Below, piece by piece: positions 9,142-18,479 of a DNA stretch of 64,000 nucleotides (the stretch's first letter is position 1; each line of letters starts with the position of its first letter). The notes beneath the pieces were generated by a model, which ran no database searches, was not told where the DNA came from, and saw nothing but the letters and a program-made list of their open reading frames with translations. Position numbers and translations under genes: made by a program. Source of the DNA: Flammeovirgaceae bacterium. GTDB taxonomy: Bacteria > Bacteroidota > Bacteroidia > Cytophagales > Cyclobacteriaceae. Location: NCBI GenBank assembly GCA_020635915.1, contig JACJYU010000001.1:1116001-1180000 (forward strand), in the 5' to 3' direction.

Positions 9142-10485
9142 ATGGCAAAAAGAAAGAAGGACAATAAAGTATTTGTGCTTGACACTTCGGTAATCATTTA
9201 CGAGCATAACAGCATTCTCAATTTTGAGGAACACGATATTGGCATCCCCATTACCGTACTGGAAGAACTTGACAATTTTAAGAAAGGGAACGACACAAAA
9301 AATTTTGAGGCGCGGGAATTTATCCGCCTTATCGACAAACTGGCCAAAGACCAGATGCTGCACCACTGGAACCCGCTTAACGGACGTGACAAGGGCCGCT
9401 TTAAGGTGCTAATGGACACCAGCAGCAACGGCACATTGGATGCGAATAAAATTTTCAATGAAGATAAAGCAGACCATCGTATTCTAAACTCCGCTTTGCT
9501 CCTTCAAAAGGAAGAAAAAGGGAAAAAGGTGATCCTGGTCTCCAAAGATGTAAACCTAAGGCTGAAGGCAAAGGCACTGGGGCTGCAGGCAGAGGATTAT
9601 ACAACAGGGAAAATCCAGAACATCAGCTCTTTGTACACAGGGAAAACCATCATTGAAGATGTGGACCCCAACGTGATCAACCTGCTTTACGATAAGGGCT
9701 ATTGCCCTCCCGCAGACATCCTGGGGAAGCAAACCCCCATGAAAAACCACTATTACATTTTCAAGAGCGGGAAAAAGTCGGTACTCGCCTTTTACAACTC
9801 CGCCAACGGCATGGTGGAGCAGGTGGAAAAAAGAAATGCGTACGGCATCAAGCCCCGCAATGCGGAGCAGGCCTTTGCCATCCATGCCGTACTGAAGCCG
9901 GAAGTCAAACTGGTGTCCATCCAGGGCGTGGCGGGCACGGGCAAAACCCTGATTGCGCTGGCGGCTGCCCTGGAGCAGAAAAAAGAGTTCAAGCAAATCT
10001 ACCTGGCAAGGCCTATTGTGCCTTTGAGCAATAAGGATATCGGTTTTCTTCCCGGGGACATAAAGTCAAAGATCAACCCCTATATGGAACCCCTGTGGGA
10101 CAACTTAAAGTTTATTCAAAACCAGTACGGGGAGGGCGACAAAGAATACAGCAAAATCTCCGAGATGATCAATTTTGAAAAACTGGTGATCACGCCCCTG
10201 GCCTATATCCGGGGTCGGAGCCTCTCCAATATATGCTTTATCGTGGACGAGGCACAAAACCTTACCCCCCATGAAGTGAAAACCATTATCACACGCGCAG
10301 GGGAAAACACAAAAATCATTTTCACAGGCGATATCCACCAGATCGACACGCCCTACCTGGACGCACAGAGCAACGGGCTTTCCAACCTAATCGACAGGCT
10401 GAAAGACCATGAGCTATATGCCCACATCACCCTGGAAAAAGGGGAGCGCTCCGAGCTGGCCAACCTGGCCAATGAATTGCTGTGA
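9142..10485 (+). CDS. PhoH-family protein: N-terminal PIN domain plus PhoH ATPase
   Basis: A 447-residue protein beginning MAKRKKDNKVFVLDTSVIIY; the ATG at 9142 is preferred to the one at 9136. Residues about 10-150 form a PIN-type nuclease domain with the conserved VLDTSV aspartate. From about 235 the PhoH domain follows, with Walker A GVAGTGKT near residue 262 and Walker B IVDEAQN near 365. The PIN-PhoH architecture (PhoH2/YlaK-like) is linked to RNA unwinding and cleavage. The gene stands alone on the plus strand and converges with sucD; only 15 bases separate the stops. Confidence 0.93.
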   Translation: MAKRKKDNKVFVLDTSVIIYEHNSILNFEEHDIGIPITVLEELDNFKKGNDTKNFEAREFIRLIDKLAKDQMLHHWNPLNGRDKGRFKVLMDTSSNGTLDANKIFNEDKADHRILNSALLLQKEEKGKKVILVSKDVNLRLKAKALGLQAEDYTTGKIQNISSLYTGKTIIEDVDPNVINLLYDKGYCPPADILGKQTPMKNHYYIFKSGKKSVLAFYNSANGMVEQVEKRNAYGIKPRNAEQAFAIHAVLKPEVKLVSIQGVAGTGKTLIALAAALEQKKEFKQIYLARPIVPLSNKDIGFLPGDIKSKINPYMEPLWDNLKFIQNQYGEGDKEYSKISEMINFEKLVITPLAYIRGRSLSNICFIVDEAQNLTPHEVKTIITRAGENTKIIFTGDIHQIDTPYLDAQSNGLSNLIDRLKDHELYAHITLEKGERSELANLANELL

Positions 10486-10500
10486 TGGGTTTGGGCTGGC

Positions 10501-11379
10501 TTAGTTTTTGCCCAATGCCTTCAGCATGGTCTCCCCGATAAGGGCCGGGGACTCTACTACGTGAATACCACATTCACGCATAATTTTCATTTTGGCCTCA
10601 GCGGTATCTTCCGCCCCGCCTATAATCGCCCCGGCATGTCCCATCCTGCGGCCAGGAGGCGCTGTCTGCCCGGCAATAAACCCAACTACGGGTTTTTTTA
10701 TGCCGCTCTCTTTTATCCAGCGGGCCGCCACGGCTTCGTAGTTTCCCCCTATCTCACCGATCATCACCACCGCGTCCGTCTCCGGATCGTTCATCAACAT
10801 CTCCACGGCATCTTTGGTTGGGGTGCCGATAATGGGGTCCCCGCCAATGCCAATGGCGGTGCTTATCCCCAATCCTGCCTTTACAATTTGGTCTGCCGCC
10901 TCATAGGTAAGGGTACCGGATTTTGACACCACCCCGATTTTTCCTTTTTTAAAGACAAAACCGGGCATAATCCCCACCTTGGCCTCGCCCGGGGTGATCA
11001 CGCCAGGGCAATTGGGGCCTACCAGGGTTACCCTTTTTTCTTTTACGTACTTTTTTACCACCATCATGTCCTTTACAGGAATGCCCTCGGTAATGGCCAC
11101 CACCACTTTGATCCCGCTATCCGCAGCTTCCAAAATGGAATCCGCGGCAAAGGCCGGGGGCACAAAGATGATGGACACATCCGCTCCCGTTTTTTCAACG
11201 GCTTCTTTTACGGTATTGAAAACAGGACGCCCCAGGTGTTCCTGTCCTCCTTTGCCCGGGGTAACGCCACCCACGACATTGGTCCCGTATTCAATCATTT
11301 GCCCGGCATGGAACGACCCTTCCGAACCTGTAAATCCCTGGACAATTATCCTGGAGTTTTTGTTTACCAATACGCTCAT
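10501..11379 (-). CDS. sucD: Succinate--CoA ligase subunit alpha
   Basis: The alpha subunit of succinyl-CoA synthetase (TCA cycle), 292 residues, normal length. It has the CoA-binding Rossmann start ([22 protein letters not shown]), the conserved [14 protein letters not shown] stretch and the phosphohistidine loop in [13 protein letters not shown]. The beta subunit sucC is not adjacent, so it must be encoded elsewhere. A well-matched promoter (TTG-N19-TAATTTTG) sits just upstream, suggesting a monocistronic transcript. Confidence 0.97.
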   Translation of the reverse strand: MSVLVNKNSRIIVQGFTGSEGSFHAGQMIEYGTNVVGGVTPGKGGQEHLGRPVFNTVKEAVEKTGADVSIIFVPPAFAADSILEAADSGIKVVVAITEGIPVKDMMVVKKYVKEKRVTLVGPNCPGVITPGEAKVGIMPGFVFKKGKIGVVSKSGTLTYEAADQIVKAGLGISTAIGIGGDPIIGTPTKDAVEMLMNDPETDAVVMIGEIGGNYEAVAARWIKESGIKKPVVGFIAGQTAPPGRRMGHAGAIIGGAEDTAEAKMKIMRECGIHVVESPALIGETMLKALGKN

Positions 11380-11399
11380 GATAGTTCTAAGTTAGATCA

Positions 11400-11430
11400 C
11401 AAAATTAGGATAATAATGGCGCCATACAAG
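11400..11430 (-). promoter_or_regulatory. Bacteroidota-type promoter for sucD
   Basis: On the minus strand, CTTG (11430-11427), a 19-base spacer and TAATTTTG (11407-11400) match the -33/-7 consensus TTTG-N19-TAnnTTTG. The start of transcription would fall near 11393, giving a leader of about 14 bases. Confidence 0.6.
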
Positions 11431-11456
11431 GCCAAAATAATTGTTGGGCACACATA

Positions 11457-11496
11457 GAAAAACCCCATTCCTTTGACCGAAATGGGGCTTTTTTTA
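11457..11496. terminator. Bidirectional intrinsic terminator
   Basis: CCCCATT (11463-11469) and AATGGGG (11481-11487) form a 7-bp stem with an 11-base loop. T-runs flank it on both strands: seven Ts on plus and five on minus. It lies just after the minus-strand FecR-like gene and is most likely that operon's terminator. Confidence 0.75.
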
Positions 11497-11516
11497 ACAT
11501 TTACTTTGGCCGCTCC

Positions 11517-12419
11517 CTATTCCTGGGGCTTGAGCTTGTTCCTCAAAAGGAACTCCTCATAGGCGTCCTTGTAAGTGGCCACGTCAGGGGCCATCTTGAT
11601 GGCCTCTTCATACGCGGCAATGGCATCCACGTACAATTTGTTCTCCTCATAGAACCCGGCCATGATAAACTTGTTCAGGGCGGTATTTTCGCTTACCGCG
11701 CCTTGTATTTCAGAGAGGGCTTTGCCCACCCTTTCCTGCTCTGCAGGTGACAATTTTTTGATCAGGTGCTGCTCGGACTTAATATTAGGGTCGTCTTTGG
11801 ACCTGACTTCAATTAAAATAGCCGATTCGCTGGCCAGTTTGGGGTCCGAAAGGTCCACTTCCACAGAGTGCTCAGGGGTTTCTATCTTCATCAACTCATC
11901 GTCAAACATATTTTTGAAGGAAACAATGAAGGGTGCCCCCCCTTTTTCTGCGTTCCAGTTGACAAAGACATGTTTGCTATACACACCGGAATACTGGTTT
12001 TCGGGCAGATACACCTTTATGTCCTCCAGCCCACGATGGACAGCCCCTGTGGCGCTCAGCCTGTTTTTCTTGGCTTCGGCAGAATTGCTGCTGAGGATGA
12101 AGTCGGTATATTTATTTAACACACTGGTGCCCCCGCCCTGCACCTGGGCGGCCAAATCGGCCACTTTATGGGGGCCTGCTTTTTTCACCTCCAGTGGCTT
12201 TCCAGTCTTGTAAATAAGCCCCAAATAGGCGTTTTCGGCCAGCCTCACCTCATCGTTGGTATTCAGGCTGGCACCGGTCTTTATGGCTTCCCAGGTATCA
12301 CCACTCTTTACTTCGTTGGCCCCCTTGTTGGCGAGCACCTTAAAGGCATAATCCTGTCCGGATGCGGCAATAACCGCGAAAACAAAGCCTAAGACGAGAA
12401 CTAACTTGCTGTTTTTCAT
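11517..12419 (-). CDS. Exported FecR-like / TPR protein, unknown function
   Basis: A 300-residue protein with a signal peptide (MKNSKLVLVLGFVFAVIAAS, cleaved near SGQ). Residues about 25-100 resemble the FecR-type beta-fold that starts with 'VKSGDTWEAIKTGASLNTND' and carries the phrase VRLAENAYLGLIYKTGK. The middle is a beta-rich region, and the last 70 residues form one or two TPR-like helical hairpins (AAYEEAIKMAPDVATYKDAYEEF). It is 41 bases downstream of the CHASE2 gene on the same strand, and a strong terminator follows. In Bacteroidota, FecR-like exported proteins are often encoded beside CHASE2 proteins. Its role is probably at the periplasmic face of an envelope sensing complex; that is inference from context. 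Confidence 0.65.
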   Translation of the reverse strand: MKNSKLVLVLGFVFAVIAASGQDYAFKVLANKGANEVKSGDTWEAIKTGASLNTNDEVRLAENAYLGLIYKTGKPLEVKKAGPHKVADLAAQVQGGGTSVLNKYTDFILSSNSAEAKKNRLSATGAVHRGLEDIKVYLPENQYSGVYSKHVFVNWNAEKGGAPFIVSFKNMFDDELMKIETPEHSVEVDLSDPKLASESAILIEVRSKDDPNIKSEQHLIKKLSPAEQERVGKALSEIQGAVSENTALNKFIMAGFYEENKLYVDAIAAYEEAIKMAPDVATYKDAYEEFLLRNKLKPQE

Positions 12420-12460
12420 GGTGTTACAAAATGTTTAATACACTAAGTTACTAATTATTT

Positions 12461-13768
12461 TTATTCAGGGGTTAATACCCTGGCTTTCCGTTTGGTAATC
12501 CGGCCTTTAGCCCAAAAGAATATCTTCAAGACCGCGCTCTGGTACAGCTCAAAACAGGTCCCCACCACCGCCAGGGCACCCAAGGAAACGGTCAAATTCA
12601 GCTTGAAACTGTACCAATTGAAGAAATAGATCATTATGAACGACAATAATATAATCTGTACCAGCTGGAGGAGCACACTGACCCCATCAAACCAATCCGG
12701 TGACTTCTCGTAGATATACCAAAATAGTGCCACGTTTAAAAAACACAAAACGATGGCTATCGCCCACTCCTGCCAATCGGCCAATTCATCAATGTAATCC
12801 TCGTTCAGTATCATGGACACGATATTGGCATGGACCACCGGGCCGTACATATCGGGGTTGGTCTTGCCGGCATACTGCTTGTTCAATGGGGTAAAGAGCT
12901 TGTCGTCCCAGGAAGTATCGTCAAAATCATCGCCCATATATCCGAAAATCACGATTTTATCCTTTATTAAATCTGGCAAAACGTATTCAGGGTCCAGGGC
13001 CTGGTACCAGTCCAACGCAAAATACCTTCCGGAAAAGGCGGAAGCATTGTGAAGGTCCAGGATATTGCCCCTGTAGTTTATGGTTTCGGAATAGTTGCCA
13101 CGGGCAAGGAATTTTTTTGTTTTCACGGAATCGTACATCATGGCCACCTTTACGGAAAAAGCCAGGACCGTGTCGCCCTTTATTGATATTTGGGGGACAA
13201 AGCTGCGGCAGGCCTTAAACGACTCCTGGGTTTCCGCATCTGTTTCCAGGTTGGCAAATCCTTCCATCGCATTGCCCCTGATCTCCATATCCGTATGTTC
13301 CAGGGAATCGTACTGGTCAACAATACCGGTAGCGGCCAATGAGTCGCTTTGTAGGACTTTTGTTACCATCACCACATTGCCCGCGTCCGCGATCGCTTTG
13401 CTGAGCATATAGTTTCCCATTACATCGGCCAGGGGCGGGCAGTTGATGGTATCGCGAAGGTTTTCAGGGCAGTTAAAAAAAGTATCAAGGCCAATTACCT
13501 TGGGGTTGTATTGGCTGATCACGTTGATCTGTTGGGCTATCTCCCTGCGGGATAGTTTGGAAATATTCACCATGACCACGCGAAGGTCCAGCTCTGGGTC
13601 TTCACGCAGTTGGGAGAAAGCGATGTCGGTCAGCTCCATATCGCCCAAAGCCTGGCCTAATGGATCGAACGCGCTGAAAATCTTCAAGTCGGTGATTTCC
13701 ACAATGCCCCCGAGCGTCACGAACACAAAAGCGGTGGCAAGGGTAGTATCAATCCAGAATTTTTTCAT
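12461..13768 (-). CDS. CHASE2-domain membrane protein without an output domain
   Basis: A 435-residue protein. An N-terminal anchor (about residues 5-25) precedes a large extracytoplasmic CHASE2 sensor domain (about 35-320). Visible family features are RVVMVNISKLSRREIAQQI, KVIGLDTFF and DKIVIFGYMGDD. Three hydrophobic segments follow (about 330-410), then a short basic tail (KGRITKRKARVLTPE). CHASE2 domains normally sense an unknown ligand and drive a kinase, cyclase or other effector after the third helix. Here nothing follows, so the signal must pass through a partner. The FecR-like gene immediately downstream is the best candidate. Whether this is a genuine stand-alone form or a truncation cannot be told from the sequence, but both ends look clean. 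Confidence 0.82.
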   Translation of the reverse strand: MKKFWIDTTLATAFVFVTLGGIVEITDLKIFSAFDPLGQALGDMELTDIAFSQLREDPELDLRVVMVNISKLSRREIAQQINVISQYNPKVIGLDTFFNCPENLRDTINCPPLADVMGNYMLSKAIADAGNVVMVTKVLQSDSLAATGIVDQYDSLEHTDMEIRGNAMEGFANLETDAETQESFKACRSFVPQISIKGDTVLAFSVKVAMMYDSVKTKKFLARGNYSETINYRGNILDLHNASAFSGRYFALDWYQALDPEYVLPDLIKDKIVIFGYMGDDFDDTSWDDKLFTPLNKQYAGKTNPDMYGPVVHANIVSMILNEDYIDELADWQEWAIAIVLCFLNVALFWYIYEKSPDWFDGVSVLLQLVQIILLSFIMIYFFNWYSFKLNLTVSLGALAVVGTCFELYQSAVLKIFFWAKGRITKRKARVLTPE

Positions 13769-13900
13769 GGAAACGCGGTAAGGCTTGATGGCAACAATTA
13801 GTAAATTTAACCCAGATTATCCATTAGTCCCAAATAATCAATATTTTACTGTCAGCCCCGGTGTTGGGGACTATGGCAACTGTAAATTTGAGAAAGCCCT

Positions 13901-14917
13901 ATGCGTAACCCCTCACCGTCCTCCAGGCTTACAGCCGATGCCTACGCCAAGGGGATCCTCGACCACGACCGCGTGATGCTGGGCCGGGCGATTACGCTGG
14001 TGGAGAGCCGGCTTCCTTCCGACCGGTTATTGGCCGAGGGGTTGGTTCAAAAAATATTGCCCCATACAGGAAATTCCATTCGCATCGGGATCACCGGAAT
14101 ACCCGGTGTTGGCAAGAGCACTTTCATTGAATCTTTGGGCAAGCACCTCACCGCATCAGGAAAGAAGGTGGCCGTCCTCGCCATCGACCCCAGTAGCCAA
14201 CGCACCAAGGGAAGCATCCTTGGCGACAAGACCCGGATGGACGACCTGTCCCGCGACCCCAATGCTTTCATCCGGCCCACTTCCGCGGCCAACACCCTGG
14301 GCGGGGTGGCCCACAATACCCGGGAAGCCATCCTGTTGTGCGAAGCGGCAGGATTTGACGTGATTATTGTGGAAACCGTGGGCGTGGGCCAATCGGAAGT
14401 TGCCGCGCGGGAAATGGTCGATTTCTTCCTGCTGTTGCTCATTGGCGGGGCGGGGGACGAGCTTCAGGGAATAAAAAAAGGGATAATGGAAATGGCGGAC
14501 GGGGTGGTGATCACAAAGGCCGATGGCGGCAACCAGAAACTGGCCAACCAGGCCAAAGCCGATTACCAGCATGCCCTTAGGCTTTTCCCGCCACCTCCAT
14601 CCGGATGGGTGCCCAAGGTTTTGGTTTCATCGGCTTTTGAAAAATCCGGTATCAAGGAAACCTGGGGAATGATCGAAAGTTTTAAATCTTTTGCCGCCAC
14701 CCAGGGCTTCTGGGGCCAACAGCGCGCAGGGCAAAACATACACTGGTTCCGCTCCTCCATTGAGGGCCTGCTAAAAGAGGAAATCCTGAGGCACCCTTCC
14801 CTCCTGGAAAAAATCAAGAAAGCGGAACTCCAGGTCGCCCAGGGCACCATAAGCCCACGGGCTGCCTCCCGTCAAATCGTTGACGGTTTCATCAGTTTAC
14901 TGGCCAACCAAAAATAA
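13901..14917 (+). CDS. meaB: Methylmalonyl-CoA mutase-associated GTPase MeaB
   Basis: A 338-residue G3E-type P-loop GTPase that protects and gates adenosylcobalamin loading of methylmalonyl-CoA mutase. Walker A is GITGIPGVGKSTFI and the switch region includes DVIIVETVGVGQSE. The NKxD-type base-recognition site reads VITKADGG, and the C-terminal dimerisation arm is present. The mutase genes are not in the window. The TonB receptor and BtuF-like protein downstream are also cobalamin-related, so this is a small B12 neighbourhood. The ATG at 13901 is only about 10 bases after a TAAATTTG -7-like element, implying a very short leader. Confidence 0.95.
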   Translation: MRNPSPSSRLTADAYAKGILDHDRVMLGRAITLVESRLPSDRLLAEGLVQKILPHTGNSIRIGITGIPGVGKSTFIESLGKHLTASGKKVAVLAIDPSSQRTKGSILGDKTRMDDLSRDPNAFIRPTSAANTLGGVAHNTREAILLCEAAGFDVIIVETVGVGQSEVAAREMVDFFLLLLIGGAGDELQGIKKGIMEMADGVVITKADGGNQKLANQAKADYQHALRLFPPPPSGWVPKVLVSSAFEKSGIKETWGMIESFKSFAATQGFWGQQRAGQNIHWFRSSIEGLLKEEILRHPSLLEKIKKAELQVAQGTISPRAASRQIVDGFISLLANQK

Positions 14918-14981
14918 CCGTTTCCTGTCGTGTAGGGCCATTCCCAACACCGCGCGCTTAAGCAGGGCTTGCGTCAAAAAA

Positions 14982-16883
14982 TCAAAACCAGAAACCAAAC
15001 CCTGCATTCAAATTAAAGCCCATTGTATTGTACCCATATACTTCCATGTAGTCCTGGTCAAGGATATTGCGAAGGTTGGCAAAAACCTTAAGCCTCTCGC
15101 CCCACATGTTATACTCCACATAAGCATCCACAAGCACGTACGCCTCCAGGCTTACTTGTTCCGCCACAAAAAAATTATCCGGGTTGAAATACAAATCCTT
15201 TCGTGCGCCAAATGATTTTGCATTCAGGCTTATAAAAAGTTGGGGGCCGGCCTGTGCGCCCACAGTAAGCCCCCAGGTGTGCTTTGGCCTCCTAAACAAA
15301 TTAAAGTAAGTGGAGTCCTTCCCATTCTCCTTTGTGGATACCTCGCCCTCCACCAGGCTATAATAGGCTTTCACCGTAACCCTTCTGCCTATTTTTAACG
15401 AGGGCTCGAACTCAAGCCCATGATCATTCTGATTGTCAAGGTTAATATTACCGGTGGTGTACGAATAAACAATTATATCGTCAACGGTGCGGCTAAAAAA
15501 GGTGAGCCTGGCATCGAAGTTGTTTTTGGCGATCACATCCAAGCCAACCTCAAAACTCGTGCTCCTTTCGGGTTTTAAGCCTTCATTGGCACCAAATGCA
15601 CCGTAGAGTTGCTGCAGCGTGGGCGCCTTAAACCCTGTGGAATAATTAAGAAAAAACTTGGCCGCGTGGTTGAGGGTATAGGAAGGGTTCACGCTAAAGG
15701 TGGAGTTGCCGCCATATTTGCTATGATGGTTGTACCGCCCCCCTACCTCAAGGGCCATGCCGCCAATATGGTGCAAGAACACCGAAACATACGGGCTCAC
15801 CATTTGTGCCACCGGCTCCCTGATGGGAAGGGAAGCATCTATCATCTTCAAGCCCTGATAATTGATCCCTGAAAGCAACTGAAGTTTTTTTCCAATATCG
15901 TAGTTCAAAAACAAATCCGCATTGCCAAACCTTCCCTTGTACAAGGTGGGGCCAAAGGGCCCGTCAAATTTCCTATTGGTTTTGTTGTACCCGTACAAAA
16001 AATTAATGGCCCCTTTTTCCAGTTGATACTGTGCCTTCAATCCAGGGTTCACAAGGGTGGAGGCATAGGTTGAATTATCGTCTGTAAAAGCGCCACCATC
16101 AAGTTCCCCATCATAATCCGTGTACCTAAGGAAAGGGGAAACGGAGAGGTCATTTATTTTTTTGAAATCAACACTGGCGTTGAAAGTATTTTGGCCAAAG
16201 CCATCTTTATCAAAATTGCCAGTTTGGTTGATGTCCTTTGCCTCGCTGATACCGGTGGCACCCATATGGCCGTACCCAACACGGTAGCCTACGGAACCCG
16301 TTGAGCCCTGAAGGCCCACGTTGCCCTTAAGCATGCCGTAACTTCCATAAGCGATGGATGCACTTCCACCAATGGGCTTGTCCCCCTCCTTTTTGGTGAT
16401 CAAATTGATCACACCGGCAATGGCATCGCTTCCATAAAGGGTGGACTGGCTGCCCCTAAGTATTTCTATCTTTTCCAACTGGCCTAAAGAAAACATCCGG
16501 GGGTCAAAAGCACCACCGGCACCTGAAGGGTCGCTGACCGGAATACCGTCAATCAAAAAGACGGTGTACTCGCTTTTTGCCCCCCTCAGGTAAACCGATT
16601 TGTCTTTGCCCGGATTGGAGTAGGCCCCGTTGATCACCAGCCCGGCCTGCTCGTTGAGCAATTGCGATAGGTCTTTTCCCACACTTTGCCGCAATATGTC
16701 CGAACCAATTACGGTGACCACTTTGCCGGTTTCATTTTTGTTTTTAGGGAATTTGGTTGCCGTCACCACGACTTCATCCAGGTTGAATGACCGGATGGAG
16801 TCTTGCTGCCCGGCAGCCAGGCCCGGCAGCAATGCGCCTATGGCCATTAATACGATTGAAAAGATGTTTTTCTCCTTTTTCAT
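14982..16883 (-). CDS. TonB-dependent outer-membrane receptor, probable cobalamin transporter (BtuB-like)
   Basis: A 633-residue TonB-dependent receptor. The signal peptide (to about 25) is followed by a TonB-box-like stretch (LDEVVVTATKFPK), the plug domain (IDGIPVSDPSG, EILRGSQSTLYGSDAIAGVINL) and a 22-strand barrel ending in the aromatic terminal residue FGFWF. The length fits BtuB-type receptors (about 600-650) and not the 1000-residue SusC class. A cobalamin riboswitch precedes it on the same strand. This makes vitamin B12 or a corrinoid the probable substrate. Confidence 0.9.
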   Translation of the reverse strand: MKKEKNIFSIVLMAIGALLPGLAAGQQDSIRSFNLDEVVVTATKFPKNKNETGKVVTVIGSDILRQSVGKDLSQLLNEQAGLVINGAYSNPGKDKSVYLRGAKSEYTVFLIDGIPVSDPSGAGGAFDPRMFSLGQLEKIEILRGSQSTLYGSDAIAGVINLITKKEGDKPIGGSASIAYGSYGMLKGNVGLQGSTGSVGYRVGYGHMGATGISEAKDINQTGNFDKDGFGQNTFNASVDFKKINDLSVSPFLRYTDYDGELDGGAFTDDNSTYASTLVNPGLKAQYQLEKGAINFLYGYNKTNRKFDGPFGPTLYKGRFGNADLFLNYDIGKKLQLLSGINYQGLKMIDASLPIREPVAQMVSPYVSVFLHHIGGMALEVGGRYNHHSKYGGNSTFSVNPSYTLNHAAKFFLNYSTGFKAPTLQQLYGAFGANEGLKPERSTSFEVGLDVIAKNNFDARLTFFSRTVDDIIVYSYTTGNINLDNQNDHGLEFEPSLKIGRRVTVKAYYSLVEGEVSTKENGKDSTYFNLFRRPKHTWGLTVGAQAGPQLFISLNAKSFGARKDLYFNPDNFFVAEQVSLEAYVLVDAYVEYNMWGERLKVFANLRNILDQDYMEVYGYNTMGFNLNAGFGFWF

Positions 16884-16983
16884 TGTGATTAGGTGTTACA
16901 TGGTTTAAAAAAGGAGTAAAAAGGAAGGAACGGAAATGGGGGCATTTGCCATCCACTGCTTTTTACCCGAAGCATTGAATTAA

Positions 16984-17172
16984 GTTGTTGCAGATGGCAG
17001 GTCTCCTGACTTGCCCAACCTTTGCCGCCTTCTCGTCCCTCCCAAAAAACCATGGGCCAGGACAATGACATGAGTGGCAAAAGCTTCCCCTGAAAAGGGC
17101 TGGGCTTACAGTTGCGGGAACAGTTCCGGAATCTTTGCCCCTGGCAAACCACCGGATTCCCTTTTAATCCGA
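16984..17172 (-). ncRNA. Cobalamin riboswitch
   Basis: The minus strand carries the full set of conserved cobalamin-riboswitch blocks in order. It opens with GGGAATCCGGTG-like sequence, then has GTTCCCGCAACTGTAAGC, TGCCACT, GGGAGGGACGAGAAGGCGGC, and finally the B12 box GTCAGGAGACCTGCC near 16992-17014. The TonB receptor ATG lies about 100 bases downstream. Binding of adenosylcobalamin is expected to lower expression of the receptor. Confidence 0.92.
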
Positions 17173-17207
17173 TTGTGCAGTCCACACAATCAAAACCACT
17201 TGCATTG

Positions 17208-17215
17208 CAAATGTA
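17208..17215 (-). promoter_or_regulatory. Possible -7 element for the riboswitch/TonB-receptor transcript
   Basis: TACATTTG on the minus strand matches TAnnTTTG and lies about 36 bases before the first riboswitch block, a sensible transcription start near 17201. No clear TTTG is seen at the -33 position. Confidence 0.45.
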
Positions 17216-17239
17216 AATATTATTTTAAACTTGCGAACG

Positions 17240-18391
17240 ATGGTTTTCCGCATATCACAAAAAGCGCTGTCCCATTTACTGTTGCCCCTGCTGTTGCTCC
17301 ATGGACTGACCGCCTGCAGGCCCACTGCCAAAAAGCAACCGGAAAAAGCAATGGCCACCATGGAATATGCACAGGGGTTTACCTTCAGGAAGGAAGGTGC
17401 CAGTACGGAAATAGAATTAAAGCAACCCTACGCACAGGCAAGCGCCCCACTGCGGTACCTGCTGGTGCCCAAAAACGAAAAAGTGCCTCACCATGACCCA
17501 GGTATCCAGGTCATCCGCACGCCCGTTGACAAGATTGTGTGTACTTCCACTTCGCATATCGCCCTGCTCGATTACTTAAACGAGGTGGACAAATTGGTTG
17601 GCTTTCCATCAACGGAGTTGATAAGCAGCAAAAAAGCCCGCGCGAGGATTGACGCGGGACGGGTGGCCGACCTGGGAATGGACAAGGAAATGGACCTTGA
17701 ACTGTTGTACTCCCTGCACCCGGACCTGGTGATGGGGTATTCCATTAGCGGGGACATGGGCAACCTAAACAAAATAAAACAGTTGGGCATACCGGTGGTA
17801 GTCAATGCGGAGTACCTGGAAAACCATCCGCTGGGCAGGGCGGAATGGATAAAGTACATGGCCGCCTTCTTTGGAAAAGAAAAGATGGCCGATTCGGTTT
17901 TCGCTTTCATAAAAACCGAATATCTAAAAGCCCAGGCCCTTGTGGAGGGCATACGCTCAAGGCCTACGGTGATGAGCGGCATACTTTATGGCGATGCCTG
18001 GTTCCTTCCCGGAGGACAAAACTACGGGGCACGGGTTTTCCAGGATGCCGGGTACCGTTATTTGTGGGCGGACAATCCCAGCAATGGTTTTATAAAGCTC
18101 AGTTTTGAAAATGTGTTGTCCAAAGGCAAAGGGGCAGATTACTGGATCGGGGTTGGCTCTTTCCGATCGCTGGAAGGCATGAAAAGTGCAGAACCCCGGT
18201 ATGCCCTTTTTCAATCCTTTCAGTCAAAACAGGTTTACACCTACGATGCCAGGACGGGCCCCACGGGGGGCAGCGAGTACCTGGAGTTGGGCTACTCCCG
18301 GCCCGATTTGATTTTGAAGGACCTCATTAAAATCGCCCATCCGGATTTGCTTCCCGGTTACACGCCCTATTTCCACGAAAAGCTACATTGA
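17240..18391 (+). CDS. BtuF-like periplasmic binding lipoprotein (cobalamin/iron-siderophore class)
   Basis: A substrate-binding protein of the cobalamin/Fe3+-siderophore class, about 383 residues from the ATG at 17240. The N-terminus is a lipoprotein signal with lipobox LTAC. The two-lobe fold is marked by DKIVCTSTSHIALLDYL, the DLELLYSLHPDLVMGY strand and the C-terminal lobe with GGSEYLELGYSRPDLILKDL. It is divergent from the riboswitch-controlled TonB receptor and about 70 bases from its promoter. A role in carrying B12 across the periplasm follows from that placement. No BtuC or BtuD gene is adjacent. Confidence 0.85.
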   Translation: MVFRISQKALSHLLLPLLLLHGLTACRPTAKKQPEKAMATMEYAQGFTFRKEGASTEIELKQPYAQASAPLRYLLVPKNEKVPHHDPGIQVIRTPVDKIVCTSTSHIALLDYLNEVDKLVGFPSTELISSKKARARIDAGRVADLGMDKEMDLELLYSLHPDLVMGYSISGDMGNLNKIKQLGIPVVVNAEYLENHPLGRAEWIKYMAAFFGKEKMADSVFAFIKTEYLKAQALVEGIRSRPTVMSGILYGDAWFLPGGQNYGARVFQDAGYRYLWADNPSNGFIKLSFENVLSKGKGADYWIGVGSFRSLEGMKSAEPRYALFQSFQSKQVYTYDARTGPTGGSEYLELGYSRPDLILKDLIKIAHPDLLPGYTPYFHEKLH

Positions 18392-18413
18392 AGCCAGCGT
18401 GGTTTGGTGCCTG

Positions 18414-18450
18414 CCAAAAAACAAAAGCCCCACCTTTCGTAAGGCGGGGC
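18414..18450 (-). terminator. Intrinsic terminator after rpsJ
   Basis: On the minus strand GCCCCGCCTT (18450-18441) pairs with AAGGTGGGGC (18436-18427) with one G-T wobble and a 4-base loop, followed by TTTTGTTTTTT. It ends the rpsL-rpsG-fusA-rpsJ transcript 30 bases after the rpsJ stop. Confidence 0.8.
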
Positions 18451-18479
18451 CAGTATTTTAGGGATAGGACGAATCCAAC

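Noticed and set aside
17173..17239. A second riboswitch controlling the BtuF-like gene
   Set aside because: The conserved blocks are all on the minus strand; the plus strand of this short spacer has no B12 box.
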